In this document: positions 46,624 to 57,496 of the stretch, piece by piece
Layout of the letters: every line of letters starts with the position of its first letter
Numbering within the stretch: position 1 is the stretch's first letter
Origin: Ananas comosus
Lineage: Eukaryota > Streptophyta > Magnoliopsida > Poales > Bromeliaceae
Direction of reading: 5' to 3'
NCBI RefSeq assembly: GCF_001540865.1
Contig: NC_033641.1
Span: 5,694,603-5,758,602 of the forward strand
Length of the DNA stretch: 64,000 nucleotides
Notes under the pieces: generated by a model
What the model was told of the DNA's origin: nothing
Seen by the model: only the letters and a program-made list of their open reading frames with translations
Database searches by the model: none
Made by a program: the position numbers and the translations under genes

Positions 46624-48007
46624 ATGTACTCGTGGGTTCTCGTGCTTGTTGTCCTTATGGCTGGGGGTGGTCGCGGTAGCAAGCGACAGCGCTCCTCGAC
46701 TAAGAGGCCGGTTGAGCAACAACCGGAAGATGAAGGGAGTGAATATGCCCCGGGTGATGAATCTGAGGAGGACGAGCAGGATTGGGAGACTTTTGTTCCT
46801 GAAGTTTTAGCTAAGGTTAAGGACGCTGGGAAAGGCAAGGGCAAAGGAAAAGCCGTGGATAAAGGCAAAGGAAAGGCGACTGAGCGTTCCGGTCGTCGTA
46901 AGTCCGGGGGTGTTGAGATTCGAGAACCGGGCTCTGAACCACCACGTCGCAGTCTACAGGATGTTCCATCTAATCGACGGTCAATGTACTCGTCGAAACA
47001 CTGCATTGGTGAGCGAGATGTTGGGGTGGCCAGTATTATTAGTTGTGTGCCGGGTTTTCAGGATTTGTTTGAACAGGGGAATCTTCATCAGATTTGTGAT
47101 TTCCCGGAGCAAACCGGTTATTGTTTGGAGTTGATCAGAGAGTTTTACATGAGAGCAGGTCACCTCAGTGACTCCGATGGGGGTCCGTACGTGTTTAAGA
47201 CTTCTGTCCGTGGTGTTGAGTTATCCATCACTCCGGAGACAATAGCTTCTGTGCTAGAGATAGAAGCTAAGACTGACGGAGTGGAGTATCTGCAGGCCGG
47301 GTTTGACTCACTTCGAGATTGGAACCGTGTCGTGAACACTATCTGCATGCCGGGTACTGAATCAAACGAAATTATGGTTATGTCAAAAGATTTCAAAATG
47401 GAGTACAGGTTTCTGAACTTTGTGGTTTGCTACAACATCATGCCTCTCGCGAACACGAAAATCTTGAGATGGGATCGGATTCTGTACATGTATCTCTTGG
47501 GTAGGCCAGATATTGTGAGTGCAAAAAAATATTAACATGAATATTCCATTTCTGATCTGGCGGCGGATGGCGAAAGACATCAAAACCTCTGGGCAAAATG
47601 AGAGGTTACCATTTCCTATGATAATTATGCGGATTTTGCGACTTCGTGAGGTGGATGTTCGGTGTACATCATATGAGCACAGTTTAGGTCGGATCAATGA
47701 AAGGACGTTTGTAAAGTCCTCGGTGCAGCTTCGTACGCCGTCTCAACGTGCTTCTACCCCTCCTGCAGCTCCACCTCCTGCTACTGCTACTTCTTCCCGT
47801 CCTTCTATCGACATTTCTGAGGAAGATGTTTCTGTTTCATCGGTGTATCGCGAGCAGCAACGTTTATCTGAGGAGCTACAAAAGTTGTCTGCAGAACAAG
47901 CTGTGATTCGTAAGGATGTGAGCAAGATGAAGCGCTTGTTGAATATGATTTTTGACATATTGGGATGTTGTCGGGCAGATTTACCTCCAGGAGATGATTC
48001 TGACTAG
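46624..48007 (+). pseudogene. env-like ORF of the inner element, frameshifted
   Basis: The first frame (46624-47535) and the second (47519-48007) together cover the same protein as the outer element's ORF: hydrophobic start, GKGKGK-type basic region, the putative plant transposon protein domain, a P/A/T linker and a coiled-coil tail. They part at 47521-47528, where seven A's stand in place of five, adding one base and creating a TAA. Everything else is open, so a single late mutation broke it. Position downstream of pol fits the env-like gene of some Sireviruses. I see no proof that it is a true envelope: there is a hydrophobic N-terminus but no second membrane segment. Confidence 0.8.
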
Positions 48008-48495
48008 GGGTTATCGAGCTTCTTCTTTTGTCGTTTTGGCGCTTTCTGACAAAAAGGGGGAGATGGATGGGATGGTCTTAATGATGATGATGATGCATTG
48101 GTGCATTCCTGATGTTTAGTTAGTTAAGATGTTTAATGCATTCCTGATGTTTAGTTAGTTAAGATGTTTAATTATGAACTATGATGCTTTAGGTGTCTGA
48201 CTTAGTGCTTTCGGTTAGTTTGACTATGAACTATGAAGTGTGAACTTTAGTTGATTGTTTGATCTTCTTGATACTTGAATCTTGATTATGTTTTGAGAAT
48301 GTTTTTGCAGGAATAATTCAAGACTTCAAGACTCCATGTCTAAGTCATAGAGTTTGTATTAAGGTTGTAAAAGTGTAAATTTTGTTTATTGGATTGATCA
48401 TGCAGGAGATTATCGTTTGGTGATTGCGATGATCTTCTTTTTATGACTTATTGGTTGTATACAAACTTTGTGTTATATTTTGTCACGAAATCGCC

Positions 48496-48506
48496 AAAGG
48501 GGGAGA
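48496..48506 (+). other. Polypurine tract of the inner Sirevirus
   Basis: AAAGGGGGAGA, one base before the 3' LTR. A near copy lies at 48051-48063, 430 bases upstream, right after the env-like ORF. Confidence 0.9.
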
Positions 48507-48507
48507 T

Positions 48508-49719
48508 TGTTAAGGATTTTATAGGTTGGCGAATTTCGTAAAGTTGTTTGGAGTCTTGAAGAGTTGATCGCAGAAGTTTTTGAGAAAAGATTCAAATTGG
48601 AGGACAAAGACTCATTCGGAAAGATCGACACCTAAGGTATGAAGAAAAGATCATTTGTGGTGAAGATACATAATTAGAATAAGTTCAGAAGGCTTAGATT
48701 GTTTTTAAACAACTTTTCTGAACTTTCTTGTGTTCTGGGACCGGTCTCTGAAATGGAGAGACCGGTTCCCCCAAGGTCCTCACTGCGTAAACCTTGATGC
48801 AACCGGTCCCCTGTGATGAGAGACCGGTTCCCGAACCTTGGTGGTTCTGTCGCGCAGCGAGGGACCGGTCTCAAGTTTGAGAGACCGGTTCCCGAACGTG
48901 GGGTTTTTGGTCACGCAGGGAGGGACCGGTTCCTCACTTGAGAGACCGGTCTCTCACAGACCGGTCTCCTCGACAGGACCGGTCTCTGAGGACGACACAG
49001 GTTTTTGAAATCGACTTTTTGCAATCCTAGTCTACTTCTAAGTCTTCTAAACATATAAATAAGCTATGTGGGTCATCTAAAATTAAGGCTTTGAATATTT
49101 TACCAATTCCAAACCCTAGAAACTTGTTTTCTTCCCGTTTCAATGCTTCGATTTACATGATGAGTTTCTAGCAATCAACATCGGCTTGATTCTTCGTTTT
49201 TACTCGATACTTCTTACGAGAATCAAGTAGATGATTGATTAAAGGTGAACCCTCATAGCTTATGGTTTTCAAAAGTTAAATCACCACAAATCTTCAATTC
49301 TACAAGCTCCGGAAGGAGGTTCGGCGCGTGGATCTCGCGTGAAGCCGAGGATTCGGTGGACGCTTCGAGGAGTTGAGGCGTTGACGCTGCGAGGAGTTGC
49401 AGCAAGGTCGATTGGTGGATTCCTATCGATCGAGGACCGGCAAAGATCACCGTCAACAAGAAATCGGTAAATTGAGTCGTGGGTTTTTGTCGAAATCACT
49501 TGTACTCAAGTTTTCTTAGTGGATTTTCTTTGCGTAATCGGTCACGTGGGTTTTTCACTCCGAATTGGAGTTTTCCCACGTTAAATTCTCGGTGTGCTGT
49601 TTTAATTTTCGCTATTTTGTTTGTTTGCATCGAGATTTTTCGAGTTTGCCGGATTTACACCTATTCACCCCCCTCTAGGTGTTACTTACCTTTTAGATCC
49701 TCGGGATCCATATCTTACA
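48508..49719 (+). repeat. 3' LTR of the inner Sirevirus
   Basis: 1212 bp, same ends as the 5' LTR, with ten ACCGGT sites between 48740 and 48983. By eye it differs from the 5' LTR at about 30 positions, more than half of them in the first 490 bases. Confidence 0.95.
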
Positions 49720-49724
49720 CAATG

Positions 49725-50032
49725 AAAGGACGTTTGTAAAGTCCTCGGTGCAGCTTCGTACGCCGTCTCAACGTGCTTCTTCCCCTCCTGCAGCTCCACC
49801 TCCTGCTACTGCTACTTCTTCCCGTCCTTCTATGGACATTTCTGAGGAAGATATTTCCGTTTCATCGGTGTATCGCGAGCAGCAACGTCTATCTGAGGAG
49901 TTTCAGAAGTTGTCTGCAGAACAAGCTGCGATTCGTAAGGATGTGAGCAAGATGAAGCGCCTGTTGAATATAATTTTTGACAAATTGGGATGTTGTCGGG
50001 CAGATTTACCTCCAGGAGATGATTCTGACTAG
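49725..50032 (+). pseudogene. env-like ORF of the outer element, C-terminal part
   Basis: It continues the frame interrupted at 38623; the same junction is uninterrupted in the inner copy near 47700. It encodes a proline/alanine/threonine-rich linker (PPAAPPPATATSS) and a coiled-coil-like stretch (YREQQRLSEEFQKLSAEQAA) ending in CCRADLPPGDDSD. The two halves lie 11.1 kb apart. Confidence 0.8.
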
Positions 50033-50495
50033 GAGTTACCGAGCTTCTCCTTTTGTCGTTTTGGCGCTTTCTGACAAAAAGGGGGAGAGATGGATGGATG
50101 GTCTCTATGATGATGATGATGCATTTAGCTTAGGGCTTTGCTTAGTTAAGATGAAGATGAACTTTGTTTTAATGCTTTAGGTGTTTGACTTAGTACTTTC
50201 GTTTAGTTTGACTATGAACTATGAAGTGTGAACTTTAGTTGATTGTTTGATCTTCTTGATAATTGAATCTTGATTATGTTTTGAGAATGTTTTTGCAGGA
50301 ATAATTCAAGACTTCAAGACTCCATGTCTAAGTCATAGAGTTTGTATTAAGGATGTAAAAGTGTAAATTTTGTTTATTGGATTGATCATGCAGGAGATTA
50401 TCGTTTGGTGATTGCGATGATCTTCTTTTTATGACTTATTGGTTGTATATGAGCTTTATAGTATATTTTGTCACGAAATCGCCAAAGGGGGAGAT

Positions 50496-51707
50496 TGTTA
50501 AGGATTTTATAAATTGGCGAATTTCGTAAAGTTGTTTGGTGTCTTGAAGAGTTGATCGCAGAAGTTTTTGAGAAAAGATTCAAATTGGAGGACGAAGACT
50601 CATTCGGAAAGATCGACACCTAAGGTATGAAGAAAAGATCATTTGTGGTGAAGATACATAATTAGAATAAGTTCAGAAGGCTTAGATTGCTTTAAAACAA
50701 CTTTTCTGAACTTTCATGTGTTCTGGGACCGGTCTCTGAGATGGAGAGACCAGTTCCCCTAAGGTCCTCACTGCGTAAACCATGATGCAACCGGTCCCCT
50801 GTGATGAGAGACCGGTTCCCGAACCTTGGTGATTCTGTCGCGCAGCGAGGGACCGGTCTCAAGTTTGAGAGACCGGTTCCCGAACGTTGGGTTTTTGGTC
50901 ACGCAGAGAGGGACCGGTTCCTCACTTGAGAGACCGGTCTCTCACAGACCGGTCTCCTCGAGAGGACCGGTCTCTGAGGACGACACAGGTTTTTGAAAAC
51001 GACTTTTTGCAATCCTAGTCTACTTCTAAGTCTTCTAAACATATAAATAAGCTATGGGGGTCATCTAAAATTAAGGCTTTGAATATTTTACCAATTCTAA
51101 ACCCTAGAAACTTGTTTCTCCCCGTTTCAATGCTTAGATTTACATGATGAGTTTCTAGCAATCAACATCGGCTTGATTCTTCGTTTTTACTCGATACTTC
51201 TTACGAGAATCAAGTAGATGGTTGATTAAAGGTGAACCCTCATAGCTTATGGTTTTCAAAAGTTAAATCACCACAAATCTTCAATTCTACAAGCTCCGGA
51301 AGGAGGTTCGGCGCGTGGATCTCGCATGAAGCCGAGGATTCGGTGGATGCTTCGAGGAGTTGAGGCGTTGACGCTGCGAGGAGTTGCAGCAAGGTCGATG
51401 GGTGGATTCCTATCGATCGAGGACTAGCAAAGATCACCGTCAACGAGAAATCGGTAAATTGAGTCGTGTGTTTTTGTCGAAATCACTTGTACTCAAGTTT
51501 TCTTAGTGGATTTTCTTTGCGTGATCGGTCCCGTGGATTTTTCACTCCGAATTGGAGTTTTCCCACGTTAAATTCTCGGTGTGCTGTTTTTAATTTCCGC
51601 TACTTTGTTTTAATTGCATCGAGACTTTCGAGTTTGCCGGATTTACACCTATTCATCCCCCTCTAGGTGTTACTTACCTTTTAGATCCTCGGGATCCATA
51701 TCTTACA
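50496..51707 (+). repeat. 3' LTR of the outer Sirevirus
   Basis: 1212 bp, TGTTAAGG...CTTACA. Its ACCGGT array runs from 50728 to 50971 with nine intact sites. The second site is changed to ACCAGT, as CpG decay would do. A TATA box follows at about 51042 (atataaata). Confidence 0.93.
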
Positions 51708-53352
51708 TCGGGTAGTTCTTCTCATATTCCTTTAGTTGGCGAGAAGCATACGCGATCACCTTGCCATCCTGTATCAATACACAGCCCAATCCATTAAGTG
51801 AAGCATCACTATAAACCACATACCCTGCTCCAGCTACTGGTAGGGTCAAGATCGGGGCGGTCGTCAATCTCTGCTTCAACTCTTGGAAGCTTCGCTCGCA
51901 CGCGTCATTCCAAATGAACTTGACTCCTTTGTGCGTGAGCCTCGTAAGGGGAGTAGACAGTTTAGCAAACCCCTCTACAAATCTCCGGTAGTAACCGGCC
52001 AATCCAAGGAAGCTACGTATCTCCGTGACACTCGTCGGTATCGGCCAATCCTTGATTGCTTCAATCTTCTTGGGATCCACGGCTATACCCGATCCCGAAA
52101 TCAAGTGTCCAAGGAAAGCTACCTCTCGAAGCCAAAATTCACATTTCTTCAACTTGGCATAAAGCTCCTTTTCCCGAAGTACTTGGAGTACAATCCTCAA
52201 ATGCTCCTCGTGATCTGCATCACTTCGAGAGTAGACCAAAATATCGTCGATGAACACCACGACGAACCTATCCAGGTAAGGCTTAAAGACACGGTTCATC
52301 AGATCCATAAAAGCTGCCGAGACATTAGTAAGCCGAAACGGCATAACTGTGAACTCGTAATGTCCATACCGTGTTCTAAAAGCCGTCTTCGATACATTCT
52401 CGGGCTTGATCTTCAACTGGTGGTATCCCGACTGCAAGTCAATCTTGGAATACACACATGATCCCTGAAGCTGATCAAACAAGTCGTCGATCCTCGGCAA
52501 TGGATACTTGTTCTTGATCGTGACTTTATTAAGTTCACGATAATCCACGCAAAGGCGAAGTGATCCGTCCTTCTTCTTGACGAACAAAACTGGTGCTCCC
52601 CAAGGTGAAACACTCGGTCGAATGAAGTCTTTGTCCAACAAATCCTGCAGCTGTGCCCTCAGCTCCCTCAGCTCTGCCGGTGCCATCCTATAGGGTGCCT
52701 TTGAGATTGGGGTAGTCCCAGGGACGAGATCTACTACAAACTCAATCTCCCTATCAGGAGGCATACCCGGTAGCTCAGCTGGAAACACATCCCGAAACTC
52801 TCGCACCACAGGAATATCCTCGATCCTAGGGGTGTCATCCTCGCCCCTCAACACGACACTAGCCAAATAGGCTACACAGCCTCTGCTGATCAGCTCCCTA
52901 GCTCGAGACGAGCTGATCGTCATCGCAAACAGCGAACTCCGGCATCCACTAAATACCACCTCAGTCTGCCCAGGTTCTCTAAAAGTAACCGTGCGATTCT
53001 TGCAATCAATCGTGGCATAATACTTGGTCAACCAATCCATGCCCAAGACCACATCAAAATCCCCCAGCTTGCGCAAAGCTAGCAAATCTATAGGCATGAC
53101 CTAATCTCCTACCCGAATAGGGCAACTGGGGCTATACTCTCTAATGTCCAAGATGTGGTCGGGTACAACAACATGTCCCGTATGCAACAAAGAAACCAAA
53201 GGGATGCCATGCAACTCGGCAAACAGCCGATCTATAAATGAATGCGATGCACCGGTATCGAATAAAGCACGAACTCTAATGCCATCGAGTAAAATAATAC
53301 TTGCAACCACATCCTCGGCTGCTGCCGCCTCCTCGGTCTGAGCGGCGTACAT
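51708..53352 (-). pseudogene. gypsy protease, reverse transcriptase and start of RNase H
   Basis: Protease motif DTGASHSFI near 53240, then a TAG stop at 53101-53103 within the protease region. The following frame is open to 51708: [18 protein letters not shown], the RT motifs [20 protein letters not shown] and FIDDILVYS (catalytic aspartates), the GLAGYYRRF connection, and the RNase H start [16 protein letters not shown]. It breaks off at EKNYP, where the Sirevirus lies. RT residues look intact; the stop and the loss of integrase disable it. Confidence 0.9.
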
Positions 53353-54738
53353 GCGCCCACTCGGGGCCTGTCGAGATCCCTCGCTCTGGCGCTGGGCGGG
53401 TGGCCGCCCAGGCTGGTACTGTGTCGACGGAGTCCCGTGGCTGACGGCTGGTAGAGCCGGTGCCGATGCATTCGACGGTGCCGGTGAAGAACCTCTCGGG
53501 CACTCGGTACGGACGTGGCCCTCCTGGCCACACTAGAAGCACCTGCCCGCTCGCTGTAGACACTGCGGTGGGTAATAGGGACCAACGCAGATCACGCACG
53601 GGGAAGGCCGGCGCCGATCGGATCCTCCTCGCTGTGCTGTTGAGCCGCGTCCACGGTGCTGGCTCCTCGGATGCTTCGGCGGCCTCCTAGAGTGCGCCTG
53701 GCTCGCACCCTCAGCCGTAGGCCTCTTGGCCTTACCCTTGTCCCTAGCCTCTCGCTACTCCTGGACCTCTGTCGCGCCGCTCTCCACGATGAGCGCGCGA
53801 TCCACCACCTCCCGGTAGGTTTGGAGGTTAGAGGATTGCATAAACCGGAAAATCGACGGTCGCAACCCTCACTCGAAGATGCGGGCTTTGTCCTCGTCGT
53901 ACCGCACGACGAAGGGCATGCAATGCAGAAGCCGAGAAAACTCCCTCTCATACTCGGCTACGGTCCTGTCACCCTGGCGCAAGCTGCGCAAATCCTGCTC
54001 CATCTTCCTCTTGACGCTAGTCGGGAAGTAGTGCGCCAGAAGAAGCTCCTTGAACCTCGTCCAAGTAATAGCTGACAAGTCTGTGCGGGGGTTCTCCTAG
54101 AGATCCAACCACCAGCGGTAGGCCACGCCGTCCAAATGGTGAGTGGCGAGCCAAACTCTGTCCCTCTCCTCTACGAAGGTGTCGCGGAAGAGCTTCTCCA
54201 TATGCATCAACCACTTCTCCACGATCCAGTGATCGACCTTCTCGCCATCGAAGACTCGGGGATTGCACCTCCTGAACTCATTGAGGCGCTCCATCAGTCT
54301 GTCCCGCTCCGCCCCCTCAACCAATGCAGGAAACGCTGCTCCAACCGGGGGCCTCTGCACAGATGGGGCTACCAAAACCTCCTCTGGGGGTGCGGCCGCA
54401 GGCGCCGCACGCGAAGAACTGGGCGCGGGGGACGGCGCTCTTGGTGCAACGTCCACAACTGGTGCTGGCGGTGTAGGGGCCTGAGTCTCCCTGGAAGCTG
54501 CCGCCTGCTGCAATAGTAGGTCCTCTAGACGCTTCATCCGCGCCTCCTGTCGGCGCGCCGCCTTGGTCTGCTGTCGGGCCGCCTCTGCCTGCTGAGTGAC
54601 CAAATCAGTGAGGGCCGCAGGCTGGCCCCTGAACTCACGGACCTCGCTGGATCCGGAGGTAGCGGAGGTCTCGACCTCCTCGAAGTTTGCCGCATTGTCC
54701 GCCCCGGCAGATTGGGAGCGAGTAATCAGCATCGTCAC
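53353..54738 (-). pseudogene. gypsy gag, with several stops
   Basis: It opens with MTMLITRSQSAG, then an alanine/glutamine-rich coiled-coil, a P/A-rich linker and the gag core (RRCNPRVFDGEKVDHWIVEK, EKLFRDTFVEERDRVWLATH). Stops: TAG at 54097-54099 (CAG in the sister copy), TGA at 53869-53871 after DKARIFE, and TAG inside the CCHC knuckle (53533-53535), where the second cysteine motif CGQEGHVRTEC is otherwise intact. The TGA is also present in the copy at 33141. Confidence 0.85.
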
Positions 54739-55053
54739 TACAACATTATAAGGCGTAAGTTAGTAAAACCCACGCTATCGCATCCCCGCTCAAAATAGAC
54801 AAACCCCAAATCATGCGAAAGTAAAGAAGTGTTCTTCACTACTAACTCCCGATGTTACGTTGTCGGCCGCCAACGTAATCCTCCGCGAAGTTAGAAGCCA
54901 AACACTCCAATCAACTCTAACTTTTTAGAGTTATCATAATACCCAATCATGATACTTTCGCTCACAAGTCGAATAGACCTCGTCTCTCTCGAGCCTATTT
55001 CCTATAGTCCAACCGGCCTAAGGTTTGCTAGATCCCCTAAGACTCAACCCTAG

Positions 55054-55065
55054 GCTCTGATACCA
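55054..55065 (-). other. Primer binding site of the gypsy element
   Basis: The minus strand reads TGGTATCAGAGC (methionyl-tRNA), eight bases after the LTR end. Confidence 0.9.
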
Positions 55066-55073
55066 AATTAATC

Positions 55074-57496
55074 TGTCACGCCCCGGGACCCAGCGGAAGC
55101 CCGCCCGGCACGTGTCCAGACCCGCCATATGTCTAAAACATATAAGGCGTCTAAAAACAACAATAATAAAAGCGATAGTAAAAGACATCTAGGAGTATCA
55201 GAGCATAATGAAAGTCTAAATGCTACAATAAAGGATAAGGATAAAACTGTAAATCCACTAAATAAGACATAAAGTAATACAAGGAAATTCCAGGTATAAG
55301 TGCTATAGGTAGATACATAGGTGGTCTCTATACATGGATTCAAAAACCTCTCACTCTCTCAACTACAAAAAGAAAGAGTAAACCACCTAGGCAAAGTACC
55401 GCTCCTCGCTAGCTAGCTAAGCAATCCCCTTGCTGCGATCCTGTGCCTCCGCCGGTGCCGAAGGCTCTGAAAAGTAAACCATAAAACAGGGGCGTGAGAA
55501 CTATTAAAAATAGTTCCCAGTGGGCAATTACTGACTTCAGTGAATGCACCATGAGGCCGAAAGCTACAAAGATGTCAGTGAACTATGCATGAAGTAAAAG
55601 TCTCCAACTATCATAATGTCCACAATGCGAAATAGTAAAGTTCCGTTGTTTACTATTCTAGTCAATGTCCAAGTAATACTCTAAGTCATTATCTGTCCAC
55701 GTGTCGTAATGAATACTCAAAGTCAAATCTGAAGAGACCCACCCGAAGGCTGTCTATGGCCCTGAGACCCACCCGTAGGCTGTCTGGCCGGTGCCGAGCC
55801 TAATGGCCCCATGGTAGTCATCATCCCCACCCTAGGAATGAGCCTGTCCCATGGCAATCCACTTCGGCGCCCAATCCCGCACGGCGAATATAAATCGCGA
55901 TGGCCATCTCCGGAGTGCCGGCTTGTAGGGAGCGACCCTTACAAGCATGTGCGAATGAGCACAATGGCAAGTAGTCACACAATCTGTCACAAGTACCAAG
56001 TCCTCATGTCTAATAACATGAAATGTGTCAAGTATCTCAATGGCCTATCCCTATGTCATCATGTCTCTAACATGGAATATAGCAGATATGTAGTGGCCTA
56101 TCAACATGTCTCTACGTTGCAGTTTCATAGTTTACTAGTTTCAAGTGCCCCTTTATGACACTCTTGTTCTCTATGACAAACCATGGTAACTATATTCCGA
56201 AGTACATATTCCAAGTCATAATCCTCATAAGGGATGTATTTTTCACTTGCAAAATAAACACTTTTCCCGTATGCATGCATTCTACTCATATAGCTTTACT
56301 ATATAGTGAAATTTTCATAATACACAAGGCATGCATTTTAAGTGCTCTAAAATTTATATAAATTTCATTTAGCATAGAAATGAACTTAAAAATATTTTAC
56401 AACAAATAGAAAGAGCATAGGGGCCATTTCGCCCCATTTCCACGAAGCCAAACCCACCAAAATCGACTTCTTCGTTTCGCCGAACGAAGGTATCCACAAG
56501 CTTCCTAGTACCCTAGAAACATCAAAAATAGGGTCACCCAAACTAAACGAAGAGCAAATAGCTCAATCATTAACCAACTCAAGCTAGGGTTGGGAGGAAC
56601 TCACCTCAAGTGAAAAACCTTCTCTAAATCCTCAAATAGAAGGTAGGGGTCTTCCAATCTAACTTATATAAAGGTTCCAAACCCATCAAAAGAGATCAGG
56701 AAGCCTCAAATCTAAAAACCCCCAAAATAAATCCTAAATCCCAAAATCTAGGGTTTCATCTAGCAAAACCTAGGAAACAAGTATCAAATGGGGATTATAA
56801 GCTACCAACCTCAAGAGAAGCTCCAATCCAAGCTCAAAACCAAGTAGGGTTGAAGTTTGATCCTCCACAAAGCTCCAGCCGCAAGTTCAAAGCCACCAAA
56901 GGTGAGAAATGATGAAGAAGATGGTGCTCCAAGGCCTCCAAGCAAGCTCCTTCTCCTCTTCTTCTCCTTCTTCTCCTTCCCTTTCTCTCTCTAGAAGTGT
57001 AGGAAGAGTGTGAGGGAGAGAAAATAAGAGTGAGAGGGGAGGAGAGGCTGCCTATGGCCTCTAAGGTAACAAAATCCACTTAGGCCCCTCAAAAACTCAA
57101 ATTTACATCAGCCCGGTCTGAGCAGTTTTCGCCCAGAGGGACCGGTCTCCCCGACCTGGGACCGGTCTCTCAGCCTGCCCCCGACAATCCAACGTTTGGG
57201 AACCGGTCTCTCCCTGCGCGGGACCGGTCTCTCCCCGCGCAGACGCGCTCGGGGACCGGTCTCGACTGCCAGGAACCGGTTGCCTCGCCGGCTGCGCAGC
57301 ACTGTTCACTGGGGGACCGGTCTCTCCCATCAGGGACCGGTCCCCGAGAGTAAAAACTCTCAGGACTCTGCCAAAACTTTCGAGATCGAACTTTTAGGCC
57401 GGTATACCATCGACGGCCCTCCACCAAGTGTGGAAATGTTTGGAATACACATCGAACACTCGAACGTCGCAATTTGTAAAGGTCCAGTGTGCTACA
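55074..57496 (-). repeat. 5' LTR of the gypsy element, 2.42 kb
   Basis: On the minus strand TGTAGCACACTGG...GGGGCGTGACA. The GGGACCGGTCTC-type array is at 57141-57341, followed by the word aaactgctcagaccgggc and a GA-rich leader. The 3' half (about 55074-56150) is close to identical, in reverse, to 59490-60642 of the solo LTR. Confidence 0.88.

Larger units (their letters stand above)
38624..49719 (+). mobile_element. Full-length Sirevirus-type Ty1/copia retrotransposon, 11,096 bp, TSD CAATG
   Basis: Two 1212-bp LTRs (38624-39835, 48508-49719), a methionyl-tRNA primer site, one gag-pol frame, an env-like ORF downstream and a polypurine tract before the 3' LTR make a complete element. CAATG is duplicated at 38619-38623 and 49720-49724. 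Palindrome arrays in the LTRs, extra polypurine motifs (45398-45409, 48051-48063) and an env-like ORF are recognised traits of Sireviruses. By eye about 30 differences separate its two LTRs (2-3%), so the insertion is young but not brand-new. Gag-pol is fully open; the env-like frame has a frameshift. Confidence 0.93.
37454..51707 (+). mobile_element. Outer Sirevirus-type copia element, 5' part in the gap, split by a sibling
   Basis: What remains is the end of an intron-like stretch, the env-like ORF (37549-38623, continued at 49725-50032), 3' non-coding DNA with two polypurine motifs (50076-50088 and 50484-50494) and the 3' LTR (50496-51707). The inner element occupies 38624-49719. The insertion interrupts the minus-strand gypsy RNase H frame at 51708. 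The five bases TCGGG (51708-51712) are the expected right copy of its target duplication. The left copy is in the gap. Confidence 0.85.
51708..57496 (-). mobile_element. Ty3/gypsy retrotransposon, degenerate, truncated by the outer Sirevirus
   Basis: On the minus strand: 5' LTR (57496 to 55074), primer site (55065-55054), gag, protease, reverse transcriptase and the beginning of RNase H, then the outer Sirevirus at 51707. Integrase and 3' LTR are missing from view. The LTR length (2.4 kb) and pol motifs would suit a Del/Tekay-like chromovirus, but without the integrase chromodomain this is a guess. At least four in-frame stops make it inactive. Confidence 0.85.

Noticed and set aside
46624..48007. 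A true retroviral envelope gene
   Set aside because: Only position and a short hydrophobic start suggest it; there is no clear signal peptide with fusion and anchor segments, and the main domain resembles a plant transposon-associated domain.
49253..49499. Recurrent 67-72 codon minus-strand ORFs in each Sirevirus LTR (also 39368 and 51240)
   Set aside because: They recur because the LTR recurs; no motif, and antisense to the LTR leader.
55811..56158. A conserved 115-codon ORF, with a near copy at 59486-59812
   Set aside because: Both lie in the same place of the same LTR family, and the similarity is explained by LTR identity, not protein conservation.
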